From Chaunax sp. Z400 (lineage: Eukaryota; Chordata; Actinopteri; Lophiiformes; Chaunacidae): a stretch of 64,000 nucleotides of DNA. The stretch spans positions 12,700,094-12,764,093 of the forward strand of contig CM075184.1 of assembly GCA_037577475.1 (NCBI GenBank). Direction: 5' to 3'. Position numbers and translations under genes: made by a program. The notes under the pieces were generated by a model. That model made no database searches. It was not told where the DNA came from and saw nothing but the letters and a program-made list of their open reading frames with translations. Shown piece by piece: positions 34,812 through 49,188 of this stretch; positions within the stretch are counted from its first letter, which is position 1, and each line of letters opens with the position of its first letter.

Positions 34812-37800
34812 CTGCAGTAGTGGCAAAAATCACATATGAAAATTAGTGATGTGACAGATTTCAGTACAACTCAGTATTTTAGTTTATATTCCGAAATTCT
34901 GCAATGGTAATTAAGCTACCCATTGTTATTGTAGTGACTGAATAATACAATGCCAATAGACTTATTTCCTCATCAAACGTTTTCATTTATATTATTTCAC
35001 AACATTAAATTACTGTGAATATAATATAAAAGTCTTTCATGTAACTTGACAACAAATCTCTATTAATTGATCTAAATGAATACAGAGATGAGACAAGTAT
35101 TTAAACATCGCATTACTACTTGTAATGTATCCAAACACTTGTTTTCAGTATAATGGAGATCATGTGTGTGGATTCCAGATGTGACAAGTGATGTTATATT
35201 TAATACACTTGTATCTAGAAAATGCAGATGTGTTTCCCAGCTATTGTTCAAACCCCAGTTACCCTCAGTGTCTGCTAGTTAACCACACTAACCACAACAT
35301 TTGTCAAGATCCACAGAAAACAGGCAGGATTGTGGAAATAGTAATGCTCTCTTAATGCCTATGTTTTTGAAGACATTGTTTACTTCTACTCAAGACTAGT
35401 GTTAGGCAATTAATCAAAATAAACAATAACAGACATTTAAATCCTCTCACCGGTGTAATCTTGCTCATGTCAGTTCGTTCGATTAATACTTTCAACTGTC
35501 CTTAACAAATACTACGCCATATTCAACTAACATTAGTCCCTCAAAACGAAGGTGCATGCAAAGCTGTATGGATATCACAAGCATGAACAATAAGCCAACC
35601 ATAACCTAAAAACAGAGGTGTGTGCCGAAACAGGATTTGTGAGTACCGTTACATCCCTAGTTGACATCAAGTCAAATGAGATGCAGGAGGTTTTCTGTGA
35701 TTATATGTATCCTGTGTGTTTAAGAGTCTGTTTAACTCTCAATAACTAGGGGAATAATCAGCTTTGTTTGAATCTAATGTCATGTCAATTACAAATGTTG
35801 GTAGGGAGGTAATCTCCATATCACCCGTCCCCACAGTGATTATGGAGCTACCCAGTGTAGTGAATCCAGTCACCATACAGTGTAAATCACGCATTTTGAA
35901 AAGAAAAGCAGATTTAAAATCATTACAAAATACAACAATTTAAAGTTGTATGTCCCTACCCTGCACTAAGATAAAAATAAAAAAAAACATAAAGTAATTT
36001 CCGAGTGGGTACAAAATCATTGGAAGCGCTTCCCCTGTTTTGCACCACCCGCTTCCCTCTCAAAAATAATAAAAGGTCCCTAAAGTAAGATGATTAGATA
36101 TTTCTTTTTGTGGCCAACACTAAGCATGTTCTGTTCTTAAAGCTACAATTCAAACATAAAATGTACATTCAGATGGGGAACGATGAGAAGGAGCTAACAC
36201 CTAAAAAGAATGCAGCGTCAGTGTGAAAGAAAAAAAAAAGCACATAAAATAAATCATCATTATTCATCAATTAATCGAGGTAAAAGTTTGAAATGATTGT
36301 GATATTAATTTGGAGTCATATCGCCCAGCCCTGCTAAAGACTATGTACAAGATTTTACACTTCTTCTGAGCTTGGCCAGACCCTTAATAAGCATGTTTAT
36401 GCTGTGTGTTCACTGGAGTATCACATACATAGCTGTGTGCTTTATTGGTGTGCTAAATGAAATGCCACAATTACATATTGTCTCAAAGAAAATTCAGAAA
36501 ACAGGGTCATAACAGCAATAACAAGGTTAAGAGTACAACAAGGTTTAAGTCCTTGAGTCCGAAACCCATAATAAACAATGGCAATGATAGCAAAATATGT
36601 GCACCATTGTTCTGTCCCTGTTCTCTCATAACATTAATTTAATTTGATATTTTGGAAACTGTAACTGAGTAAACACTTTAAACAAAGCCACATGACTTTC
36701 CTAATGAAGGACATACCATTTGAAAAGACAGCAGTGAACAGTGTGGCTGCTTTGTAATCAGAACATACCATCATTCACATACTTAAAAGAGCAGTTTGGC
36801 CTTATCTCTTCATAACAGTAATGTAATTATCTTTCTGCACAGCAGTGAAGGTTAGTAATCTGTGACAAAGAGAGACACCGGCCTGGCATGACTCGCAGCT
36901 TCCTCTACAAGTCTCTCCAAACAATTTCAGCCCCAGCAGGGGATGTGAATACATCCGTAGTCTGACAGTGGTAGAGGAATTTAGACTCATTAAAAGCACA
37001 AGTTTATATTCAGTCCACTGAAAGCTTTCTGAATTATTCATGTTGTGCCCCTAATGTAGTTGTGCTGCAAACTGTAAGACTACCTTGGAGCAAACACAGC
37101 CCAGCAAACCTCACTTACTGAACATTATTGTGATATACTGAGATACATTAGTGGGATACATCCTCTCCTCGTTTTCCATTAGCATTGCTTTAATCTGGAG
37201 TTTATTCTATTGCACTTGACCATGCATTTCAAATATAGATTTATATTTACATTTAGATATAGCGCAGGTGTTCTAAATCAAGGCAGGGACTGGTGTATGT
37301 ATTTTAGACAACCTGTGTAGTTTGCATAACAAAAAGCAAATACCCAGAAATTACCAACACCTTCAGTTATCACCCACATAACACCAATCTAAGAACTTGC
37401 AGCCTTTGTGATAGAGAATGTTGTACAGCGTTGAAGAAAAGCTATTAGTCCAATAATTGGATTCTGCAATCTGGCTTGTTAGAGTAGCTTTCTATTTATA
37501 CAACTACCTCCTGGGATATAAGCTGTTTGCCAACGAATCCTGTTTCCCCAGACTAGCGATAAAGACTAACATGGACATGGAAGGTCCAGCTGCTCACAGA
37601 CAAGTTGGTGCAGTGAGCCATATATCCTTTAGCTAATGCTACTACAGCAGATTCATATCACACAGAGTATGAAAAGGTTAAGAGACCAAGTGCAGCTTAG
37701 AGAATGCATCAATGATTCATGGCAATCATGAATTCTTTTTTTATCTCAACATGTACAAATGCCATGTGTGACACTGAATTCTTTGCAAAGACTCCACGCT

Positions 37801-38506
37801 ACTCTACTACACAAAATCCGCACACTACACCGAACAAGTGATGCAGCATGAAGACAACAAGTGCAGATTAGATGATGCATATTTAAATATCATCAGGGGT
37901 TTTTCAAAACTGGGTAACAGGCGTGCTGCGCCCTCTTGCTTTCGGCATGCGCCCTCTTACCAGGATGCTGATTAAAAATTAAATGCCATTGTGTCATTAC
38001 ACATGTAGTCTTCCTTAAAACAATAATTTTTCCTATAAAAATATCACATCAATGACAACAAAATTTCCTGTAACTGCTCATCGGTCCGCAGCCTTATCTT
38101 GTTTACGAGCTAACTGGTTTACGCGTGATTTCATAAAGCTTATTTATATCCAGGATCAGATGACTTGGAACTAGATTCCTGTGTTCTTAGAACCTTTCAC
38201 CCAAGACACACAGTGGAAGAAAGCCAAGGACTGTCATGGAACAGAAGAAGATTATGTTTTTCTGCTGTCACAAAGCTGATAAAGGTGGTACTGAAAGCTA
38301 GATCAGGATCATCGAAGGATCGATCAAGTAAGAATGGAAGAAGAGACAAGAATTTCCCTCCTCAGGAAGCCTCAGAATGCTCCATTTTCATCTCAAACTT
38401 TCAAAAGCTTATACTCACTTTTCCTGAAAAAAAAAAAAAAAGAAAGAAAAAGTTGCAGTGTTATGGCCCCTTCTTTCATCAGTTGAAATAAAATAATGCT
38501 CCTTAC
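34812..38506 (-). other. znf609: Intron of znf609
   Basis: A 3.7-kb phase-2 intron with donor CCAG|GTAAGG and acceptor CTGCAG. It contains A-rich simple sequence (36226-36239, 38428-38443) and a repeat relic near 36225-36336 ending catatcgcccagccctgct, resembling the end of a hAT-like element. No exon was seen. Confidence 0.85.
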
Positions 38507-38594
38507 CTGGGGGGAGCCCAGTCATGTCGTGTACAGTCCAACAGGGTGCCCACATATGTCTTGTTTCTCCAAGTAACATTGACCACCAGCATGC
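38507..38594 (-). CDS. znf609: znf609 exon, conserved VTWRNKTYVGTLLD block
   Basis: This 88-nt exon is two bases, 28 codons, two bases. The acceptor is TGTCCCACAG and the donor CCAG|GTAAGG. It encodes (G)MLVVNVTWRNKTYVG then TLLDCTRHDWAPP(R), identical to human ZNF609 as I remember it. The block lies in one of the domains shared with fly scribbler/brakeless and ZNF608. The split Gly and Arg codons join correctly to the 52050-52275 and 32504-34811 exons. Confidence 0.96.
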
Positions 38595-41500
38595 CTGTGG
38601 GACAGAGAATCAAATGGATCATTTATTTTGAGTAGCAATATTTTTGAGCATACACAGAAAAAATACAAGCACAGCAAAGAATGTCTGAAGTGAGATTCAC
38701 ATGTAACTTTCTGCACCATGTGAGAAAAAAACATCCATTGTAGCGTGCTGCATTAAATGCGCTGATATTTGCTGGAGGGTGTCACATGAAATACAGTTAT
38801 ACGTGTCAAAAATCAATTTTCTTCACACAGTGAAGCCGTAGAGCCGAGACTGACTGATATCCTCTAAATGACTTGGAAAGGACTCAACTACAGTCAGTTA
38901 TGAAGAAGCTGTTTAAGATACTGTCTGTAGGTCTTACTAAGAATGATTACACTGGGGTTACTGGGGAATACTCATTGAACACCCTTTCCATAAGATAAGC
39001 AATGTCATGGTACAGGCTATTTCCCTGAAGGAGAAATACTTAGAGGCAAATATTTTTTGCCCTCCTCCATCTCTGTCATTTTGCTGTCCTCTGTAATTTA
39101 CCTTGGGGACAATACGCCTCTTAAAAACAACCAACAAGCCCTTGGATTAATCCAGTTCAACATGAATGCTTAACTCTGACAGACTGGAACTGCATGTGCA
39201 AGAGAATCTCCTTGACTTCCCTGGTATTGCTGCAATCTGTCACACTTAGAAGCCTCCGTGTTGCCAATTGGCTTGTGCGAATTTGGTGTGAGCTACACAA
39301 TCTGACCTGTGCTGAGTGAGACACCTGACCTCACATTTGAAATCTAAAATTAGTTCCAGAGGATCACACGACTCTATGTATGTTTCTCCTTAAGAAACCA
39401 AATGCACTTCATCTGGCAGCAGCTTGCACATCATCCAAAACGTCACCATTAAGTATAGACATTTGTACCAAATTATTCAACTAAATCCTGGCTTCATTTT
39501 GAACATTTAACTGCAGAAATACAATTCATAGTAGTAGCAAAACAACACAGCACAGAGTGGCTGCTGCTGACGGGCGTTTTAATAGACAGCATGGTAGAGA
39601 CAGATAAATAACAATTTGCAGCTCTTGCCTGTAAATTTGAACGTAAATCACCAACCAAGCAGCTTCAGAGGATTAGGAGCAACCACCGCGCACAAAAACA
39701 TTTGGAATTTATTGCCCCCACCATCCCCCTCACTCCTGGTGGTGACCTCAGCTTGCCACTTCAGCACTGCAGAGAAACAGGAGGCTGCAGTGAGCTAACT
39801 TATCTAAAGGCACAGGAATGCTGGCTGGCAGCTTCCGTCCCTCCGAGCATTTTATTAGCTTTGGAAACCTCTCTTGCTCACCCCGTTTTCCCTCTCTCCT
39901 TCACCCTCACCCTCGTTTCCTCTTTTCAATGGTATAACCATCCCCGTCTTACAATCTTTTTCCCTCCTACACATAAGTCACAGTTCAGACCTCATTTTTC
40001 TCTTGCTGCCTCTGGCATAAAGCAGCAAGTGTGTAGGACATTTATATACAGGAACCTGCTGACACTTGGCCACAAGTCTCTTCCTTCACCCTATGGCCTG
40101 AAAACACGAGTGCTTGGTCCAACTGCAGATGTCGTTTATGTGCGTGCCGGGTAGTGGAGAGGTTCTAGAGTTCAGATTTCTGTCACATTAAAAGAACACA
40201 GACCTTTTCTAAAACGCCTTCAACAGCCCGCCCCCTAAGCTCTCCCAGCACTCCAACACAAAATGGCTCTGGCAGCTGGTCGTGGCAGGATGTAAATCAA
40301 GGCAGGGCAAATGAATGAGTAGCCTTTCATGATGTGCAGGATACAGGCTATCCTGCTTTCTCCACTGAGGGCTTTGGGAATTATACCATGAGCTGTTAAA
40401 AGTCCTCAATCATTTTAAATGAGCATTCGGTCTTTATGTTCGACTGTCTCCTCACTAGAGTAAATGTGACAATGGACGAGCACAGACTAAATCCTTAGTG
40501 TTGCCGGTACTAACCTACATTTTATTAGTTCAACATTATAAAAAATATGCTTATTTGCTTTTTTTCAAAATAAGATGAGAACACTGTATTTATACTGCTC
40601 TAATACTTTTTATTGTACCTTGCGACCCAAAACTGGTTTGGTTTGGATGTTTTCATTAAATTCTTGGCAAGAAAGCATTTTACATATTTCACAAAATGTG
40701 AGTCAACTACATTACATGACTGTAATCTTGTAGATGATAAAATACAGCACACTATTAAATGCTTGTATTCTAAAATTAAATTAAATCTAATAGTAAAAGC
40801 ATACATTTTTTTCCCTTCAGTGTGTGTCTTTATGCATACTGAAAATACACACATCCTAGTTGGTACAGTATTTCAACTCAAGTCTACGCTGATAGTTTAG
40901 CTCATCTCAAATATAGGCCTACAGTAGCTGTTAGGTATCAAGCGAGTTTTTTGATTTTCCTGTCATTATTCCCACATATTTCACTAAAGTTCAGCCGAAC
41001 TGAATGAGACACTGAAAGTGTCTAAGAACCATCTACAAGCCACTGCAAAGGTTTGCTTTAAACATACCTCTGATCAAAATTCCATGGTGTATCTATCTGT
41101 GTGATATGGATCACTGTGCTGTTGGAACCTAAATCTTTGTCACACTCTGAATTTCCTCAACTATAATAACCCTCAGGTGTCGGCAAGTGATAAACAGCAT
41201 CCAGTTATAGTAAAATGTGTTTAATGTATTGATAATGTAAATAAATGTAAATGTAAATCCACTATCACTAATAAATATGCTACAGAAAACCATATAACGC
41301 TCAACATTATAGGCCAATATCCCAATTTCTACTAAATCAATTTCTTTGCTTTAAGCTCAGAATCTTTCACGTGTTTTTTTGTAGACTCTGTCATGTTTCT
41401 TTTTCCTAAGAGCCTTCTGGTCACCCTCCCATGTTGAAGCCAGGGAACTCTATAATACTATCAGAGTGGTCCATGGCTTCTGGGCCACTTCAGATCTCTC

Positions 41501-44500
41501 TGCAATACTTTGTGAATGCTAATAAAGTGGCGCCCTGAACGATATGTGGGACAGCTCAAGGACATTCAAAGAAATCTGGATGGATTGCAAATCAAATGGG
41601 AGTGGTGCTTAGAAAGACACATGGTTACTGATTCAAAATGTTACAGCACTTCATGCTGAATTAATCTGGGCAGATAAATTTGCACGGTTAAAGATATGTG
41701 TATGTGTTATTCTATCATATTCCTCAAGCAAAAATGGGTTTCTTTGCTGCTGCCTAAGAGATTGCATCAAAGCGCTGAAATTTAGTTTCCAAGTCACATA
41801 GTTAAATACCATAGTAAACACAGCCTGGATTATTCTAAATTAATAGAAATAATGACAGACCGTAGAAATTATTTTTACTTGTTATTCCAATATTCTCACT
41901 AGAGTCTCGTATTGATTATTTCCTGGAGACGATAATTCTTTCTCAGCAGAGTGTATTAATCAGTTCTACCCGACTGCATACTAAAGTGGTCTTATTCCTT
42001 TATGGAAAATGTTTCCGTTCCGATGTTAGTTTTTTTATAATGAGCAACTTCTTAATCTTCATTTAGTTGATAATGACGTATGAATTGGCAAATTGATTAG
42101 ACATTCATTGAGCTTCTTGTAGATAAATGGGGCAATGATGGGATGCTTTCAGTTAAGGAGAAGGGGAAAACTCGCTTCTTGAATGTTTCAATCCAGAATC
42201 AAAATGTTGACATTTTGATTTACATCACATTGTTTGAACTGGACTGCTTAATAAAGTCTCTTGGAAGAGGAGAAATTAATTCACAGGATGTCTTGGCAAT
42301 ATCATAAAAATATGCTTAAGGAGGAGCAAAAAAAAGATTGGGATTAAGTTTCAATGCTGAAAGCTGAAAGTCATTTAAATGTATCTGGATACTTTGATCC
42401 TAGTGTTCAAGCTGTCAGGATAAAGATGTCGACACCAAATTTGTCGAAACATGGAAAGCCTCTTTACAAAACAACCCAAACACGTTTCCCTGGGGCAGAA
42501 AGTAAATTACACATGAAACTGAGAAGATTTTCCACGTGTGCCCATTTGTTTGGACGTGGAGAGTTGTAGACCTGTGTTTGATGATGTCTATCTTTACTAG
42601 ACTTGTGTCTGGCGAAGAAACAGAAGCCCTTTTTACACAGCCTGTTGTGGTACTAAGCATTGCCATTCTGTGTAAAAGTTACAAAGGCAGGATCAGAGTC
42701 ATTGTTGGTAGGTGGTATAAGCACCAAAAGGAGTGAATAGGCAAAGCAGCAGGAGAGGAAGGTGGTGTAAAGTTTTGTTGTGCAGCTATCAGCAGCTAGC
42801 GGCTAACTCAAAGGAGAAAATCAGCTGTCTGCTAATTAAGGAGACGATGAGGTTCAGGAGCTCCTTAACCTCAGGCCATGATATAACAGGGATGTAAAAG
42901 CTCATTAACTCCCTCTACGTTTGAAAATTTGTAAGTCGTTTTCAAACGATGTATCCATCAACACCCACATGCTTCCATGTGTCCTTTAAGTTGACAATGA
43001 TTCATCCACAAGAGGGTATTGAAGAGTCAAACGTTTCAACAACAACAAAAATGGCGACTTTAGAGGAGGTTGTGATAAGGTACGGAGTAAATGAAGAGTG
43101 TCAAAGCGAAGGCAGTAATGTACTCACTTGTCTGTGAGGTCATTAAACACATCACAACATGTGGACAGTGTTTTTTCCCCCACTTTTTCGCGTCGCTTTT
43201 TTCTTCTTCGTCGTATCCGCACACATTTGTTGTGTCTTGCCTGAATTGAAGCTACACTGCCCCCCAATAATTTCCAGTGTTACTGCCCCTTTTCGCTGGT
43301 ATCTATAAGCTTTCAGAAAATGTGCACCAATACAGATGAAATGAGGGGTCTGTCCATATCTTTTTTTTAACATGAGCATAAGTGAGCCTTTGGACTGCCG
43401 TTTCCATTCTATTCCATTGTTTAGAAAGCGCTGCTTTAAAGTAAAAACATCACCATAGAATTGGACACTTTTCTGTTAGACGTCACACCTCTTTTACCTC
43501 TGGAAAAGCCGGCCTGCCATCTAAAATCCCACACTGGGGCGGCGTTATTGTGAAGTTTGGTGTAAACAAACAAAGGTGGTCTTTGTTGTGTCAGCCTTAT
43601 TAGGGTCACCAGTGACAGATGACTGAAGTCCACATCACTGAGAAGAAATGACAGGCAATTTTACCACTCATTTCCTTTCAATGCTGTCAGACAACAAATG
43701 TCAGCCGCCCTCATGCTCTAGACTCCACTGCATACTTGTAGAGGATTACTTGAACAAGCGGGTGATATAAGGGGACAAATTAAGTCAGGAGTAGGTTGTG
43801 TGCTGCATGGGTGACTGCCTCTGGTCCTAAAACGTCCCCTCCTCCCTCCTTAAGACACTTCATTAGATTGGATTGGGGCCAAACTATCGGGTTCTCTGCT
43901 GCTGCTGGTGAGGGCCTCGGGTTCAATGGCTGACCTCTGATCTGCTTCAACTCAGCAGGAATTTTGTGGGGTTAATGGCATTTTCACTGACTGACTTTGT
44001 CAAAACGCCTTGTTATCTTTGAAAATGGAAGATCATTGGTTGTGACATTAAAAATTAAATTTAAATATTTGTATTAATATTATTGTTTTTTTTAGAGCTT
44101 TGTAATTAAAAAGCCTTGCAAACAATTTCCAGCACTTGCCATTATCATGTTCTTTACAGAGGCAGATACTCAAGTTAAAATTGACATTTCCGCAGCCTCT
44201 ATGAATCCTGCGAGAAAATGTCTCTTTTCCCGTCTCCATTTCGGCACTAAAAGCACCCCTCATCAAGGCTGCATGTGGTGGAAAAAAGTGAGAACAATGA
44301 GAAAAATAGTGTCAGGATTCATTACGGAGAGAAGATAAAAGATAGCCGGGTGCTGCCAGGAGCAATGACTGTAACATTGATAAATGAAGCGTTTGAGCAT
44401 TCAAGTGTCTGAGCATGTTTCCAGTAGTCCATTTTAAGAGTGTTTCTGCACTCATGGTGCATAAAATGAAGCCGAGCTTGTCCTGTTATGTCAGTGTCAA

Positions 44501-44889
44501 AATGAATGAAGTCCTTACAGTGACCTTTTCTTGAAGCCTAGGCAGACAGGAATTTATGACAGGATGTATGAGTCACAACACTGGAAATGCTGGTACGTGG
44601 AATGCAGTACTTGTGGTGTTTTGTTAATCTGGGGTAATAGTGAAAGCAACAATGTAGAGCTGAAGTGACTGGTCAAACAATTTGAAGACATGACTTTGGG
44701 GTTTTTCTTCAATGGCAGTTTGATAATATGCTGTTGGTTTATCAGATCTGTCAGAAGGCAAATACAGAATCCAAAAGCTCTTTTTAGGCATGATCTGTAG
44801 GTTATTATATTAGCTGTAAGTATTATTTGGTTTAGTTTTTCTAGAATCTGTTTACTGCTAATCAAGCTAGCCATTATACTAGCTAAATG

Positions 44890-45863
44890 TAGGGCTGCAG
44901 CGGTTTTCGTTTTTATGGTACACCACGGTATGACATTTGATGGTTATCATACCATGAAGGTTTGCTTATTACCGGTTTGGTAAAAAAGAAGAGAGAATCT
45001 CCGCTACTCCTTAACTGCCTGTCAGTCAGCGCAACGGGCGTATTGACTCACACGCAGCAGAGGAAATGACAGAGAGAAGCGAGACAGATATCAGTGATCT
45101 CTAGCCACCAAAAAGAAGGTAAAATCAGTAACGTAGGACTACTTTGGATATAAACCAACAAGGTTTATATCTTCTAGGTCTTCTAGGATGGATAATCAGT
45201 TAGTTAGAAATGTGGATGCAAAATGTCACTAAATGAGGAAACACGTCCAACTAGTTCACCAGTCTTCACAAACATCATTACTCTGCTCAGATCAAGTATG
45301 AGCTCCAGTCATGACTTTTATCACTAACAAGGAACATTCATATGAATAGAGGGACTGAAACCATCGAAATCGGTCAGTTCATTTTCTACCGAGACTGAAA
45401 CTACAGAGAAACAGTCACAGACTGAGACACACACAGACACGTGTTTGTCTGTAGGATCCATCTCTATGTTGTCAGACATTTAATAACATTATGAGTCTGT
45501 ATGTGGTGAAAACACATGGTTTACTTTTATCTGCATTACTTCCAAAAAAGGATTACATTTATGTATCTTGTTCCTTTTTTCCTTCCTAATGTCTTTTCAA
45601 ACAGGATAATTGCAGCTTTAGTATTTGTTTTATTTTCAAAAGGGAGCCTTTTTAATTATACTTCCAGTAAAAACAGTTTTTGATTCCACTATAATAACGT
45701 GTTTGTTCAACATAAACTTCTGTCCCTGCTTCCTGTTCCTTGATTACTTTAAGGGCCATTGTAAATACGACTACTACTACTAACAATAGTGAAGTACCGT
45801 GATACCGTGGTATCTTCTGAGACGATCATCATACCGTGAAAATCTCATACTGTTGCAACCCTG
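44890..45863. mobile_element. Non-autonomous hAT element with 8-bp target duplication
   Basis: The left end tagggctgcagcggttttcg and the right end (reverse complement cagggttgcaacagtatgag) are imperfect inverted repeats. Both sub-terminal regions carry repeated accgtg/ggtat-type words (tacaccacggtatgac near 44925; taccgtgataccgtggtatc near 45796). The flanks gctaaatg (44882-44889) and gctgtatg (45864-45871) match at six of eight positions, as expected for an aged 8-bp hAT target-site duplication. The 974-bp interior has no transposase frame, so it would depend on an enzyme supplied elsewhere. Confidence 0.8.
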
Positions 45864-46734
45864 GCTGTATGTGGCTAATATGTTGCTGATTCTAAATTAT
45901 AACATTTTAAATTAGTTGTTGTTGGTCCAACTACTTTACTCTGTCTACCTTTACTCTTACTGTTGTGAAATGAAGATTAAGAGATTAATCAGATTAACTA
46001 GATTAATTACTACTCCCTATGGTGACTTAATGTTTATCTGTAGTGGTGATACCTTGTTTCTTATTGGCATGAGGAATAACTACTGTTTTAATCTAACTCT
46101 TGTTTATAGTGTCTCATCTTTTTCTGCTTCGCTATCCCCATCATGAATTTGTTGTTTCCACAGTTGCGTCCAGGAAATACGTTACATGGCAACTGCTTGT
46201 CTTCGCCATTAGGCGTGTTTAGCTCGCTGCATAGCTGTGCACCTTCACACATCATTAAGTCAGAAATGGGTCATTTTGGCTGCTGTTAGTTATTATTTTC
46301 TGACAAATGATTGATCAATCTAGCAATTAATTGGCAAATTAATGGACAGTAAAATATTTCGTTTGTTACAGCCCTACTACACTGTATAGCACATTTAAAA
46401 AGCAGAGGTGTAACTTGTATTACAAAGAAAAAGCCAAGACTGACAAATGTACCATAAAAAAAAAATCCAAATTGAAGCAATGAAGTCAATATCTGCACAT
46501 GTCCAGCAAATGCAACGAGAGTTTAGTTTGAATTTTAGAGCACTCAAATGAGCCTGTGTCTGGAAAAGTTCAAGCTCCATTCTGGTTCATAAGAGGTTAA
46601 AGTGCGAAGTCACTGACAAGAATAACAGCCTGTGAGAAGGTCAATTATCTCATACCACTGAGAGGCAAAGGGAGGGAGCATTAGTATGCTTTCAACATCG
46701 TCGCAGCTTTATCAGCCGCATGCAGCACTTTCTC

Positions 46735-46847
<113 letters not shown>

Positions 46848-48152
46848 AAAAAAATATGTTTATGTTCAGCACAGATCACCAAGCAAGTGGAGTAAATGTA
46901 AAGGCCAAAAAATAAATATTTGACATCTCTACTTTATACATTAATTTATGACTGTAAATAATTTGTGAGGCAAGGAGCCGTTTCCTTAAATGCCATCTGG
47001 GCATATCTGGAATCTTTCTGTTAAAACAAACCCGCTGGCGTTTTTTCATGAAATGAGATGGTGCTGAGATTAACAGACAGATCCGCCAAAGGCGCATTAC
47101 TCAAGCTCTCGCTGACATGTATATAGCAAACATGATCTCTTATGACAACCACTGGCAACAGCTACAATTCCTCTAGGCATATGATTTACGTTGCTGGACC
47201 ATTTATGTGCTTGACAAAAATGCAGTTGTTGGCCAATATGAACAAGAACCAAACCTCTCAGGAGATATGGGTATACTCAGACACCACCTTGGTAACACCA
47301 CCCGGGGACTAAGTTAGTGACTAAGAACTCTCCACCAACAAAGAATGGCGGATCATCAATATCTTAATTTTCCTGCCGTCTTAATTCAACCACATATCTA
47401 GGATCCAGAAGTGAATGGTCTACATGGGAGTGTTGATCTTTTCATTTAAATCAGGCCACTCCCACCGCTGCACTGTGAACAGTGAAGGTTGGAAAGTAAA
47501 CATGGCTCGGGCAAATAAAAATCTAAATGGTGCAACCCGGAGAAAAGAATGTGTTTCCCTTTTTTTTCCTCTTTTCTTTTCAGTATGTCCTCTGCTGTTA
47601 GCAGAGGTTGGTCTTCTGTGAATGATTTCTCACTCCATCTTCTTCTAGCTCACTGGCCTGGCAGAGGGCTATGGGCCTCCTGAGAATGCTCACTCTCATT
47701 TCAAGGACAGTTTCTATAGCGAGTTCACAGAGAGCAGCCACTGCTCGCCTTTGTAAAAACATTTCAATGAATCCACTGACAGGTGGTCTTCAAAAGAGCA
47801 AGGAGGCATAGCTGGAAAGTGAGCTGCAGAGCCAAGTGCTCCTAACATACAATATACCCCTTCTCAGCTCACTGACAGCTTTGGAGAAAAGCAGGAAAAA
47901 AAAACCCCGACACGTCTTAAATGTTTATACAGAATAAATGTTTATTCACACTGACCTCTCCTCTATTCAGATGCCAAACAGCTTTTAACTCCTGTGCTGA
48001 AGCCAATGCTTGCAAGGCTACAATGATGTAATGTGTGTCACATAAATAATCCACGAGACTAACATTTTATCACAAACAGCCTGTATTATTTATCTATTAG
48101 GGAGCTTAAGAAGCTGTGGGATCTGCTTTGGGAATAGCTTATTGTGTACTGG

Positions 48153-48154
<2 letters not shown>

Positions 48155-48196
<42 letters not shown>
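48155..48196. repeat. (TG)n microsatellite, 42 bp
   Basis: About 21 TG units. It is complementary to the CA array at 46735-46845, 1.3 kb away in the same intron. Confidence 0.97.
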
Positions 48197-48197
<1 letters not shown>

Positions 48198-48462
48198 ACT
48201 GGCATGGAGCTGCAGTGTTTGGCCAAAGGGGGCCCCTCTGTGTTACCTCTACCCTGGAGCAGGAGCCAAGGGATTCTGGGCTGCATTTCAAGAGCAATAA
48301 ACTTCCCCAGCATTTTAGAGATGACATTTGGAGGTATCAGCATGCTAAGCCTGGGAGGGGTTGGCCCATCGCTCTGTCGACGCGACCCTGAGAGCTGCCA
48401 CTGCCTCGTCTGTGCTGAGGGGGATTTGTGTCAGTGCTGAGACTTAAAATACCACAGCTCTG

Positions 48463-48478
48463 CCCCCCCCCCCCCCCC
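48463..48478. repeat. Poly-C tract
   Basis: Sixteen consecutive C bases, followed by ttcccc. Its length in the assembly may be unreliable. Confidence 0.9.
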
Positions 48479-49188
48479 TTCCCCTTGTCTATGCTTCACC
48501 CACCCCAAGACTGACTGCATGACACAGACTCTCTTTCCTTCACCTCATGTTATCCATCTATCATCCCTCACAGGGTTAAATGCATCAATCTGTGTTTTTT
48601 GTTTGGGCTTTATGGGCTTTTTTTGTTCATTCAGCAAATCCAAGTATACATTCTGGCTGCTATTTAAGTCTTTCCATTATCCAGATTCAGCTTAACGAGC
48701 TGCTACATCTGTGCTCAAATTACACAGGATGAAATATTTATTCGGCCTCATCAGACAAGATTCTTGCGAGCTCTGACCAAAGGTGCAGCTTCTGTGATCA
48801 CATGTGTTGGCTGTCGTTGGCTTCCTCCTCATCTGTTTCTTTCTCTGGCACCCAGTGAGTCGGGTTAGACACAGCCATTACTGAGAGCCTGTTGTTCATT
48901 TACTCCCACAAGCCCGAAAGGCGGAGGTGATGAAGCAGCTGTTGGCTGGCATGCTAAATGAAACAAACACACACACACAGAGTGCATGCCTAAACAGCTC
49001 TGTATGAGACTTGTCATGCACAGAAGTGGAGGACTGCTCAACTTCACTGCTAATCAGGATGCCTCTGCTATGTCTTTGGGTCTGTGTTCTTCCCTGGTTC
49101 TCTGCTTGGTTTTGCTAGATTTTCTCATTTGGTTCTCATTTGTTCAGTCACCCCATAATGAAAGAAGTCTGCTTCATAGGTCTCTTGG

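Noticed and set aside
34284..34820. 178-codon plus-strand open frame
   Set aside because: It lies exactly opposite the main znf609 exon and is a shadow of its codon composition.
39702..40154. 150-codon plus-strand open frame in the znf609 intron
   Set aside because: No initiator context, splice sites, domain or recognisable similarity; composition like the intron.
42620..43440. Possible further inverted-repeat element (words like ctttttacacagcctg and tctgtgtaaaagttac)
   Set aside because: Only short palindromic words at the left; ends and second copy could not be established.
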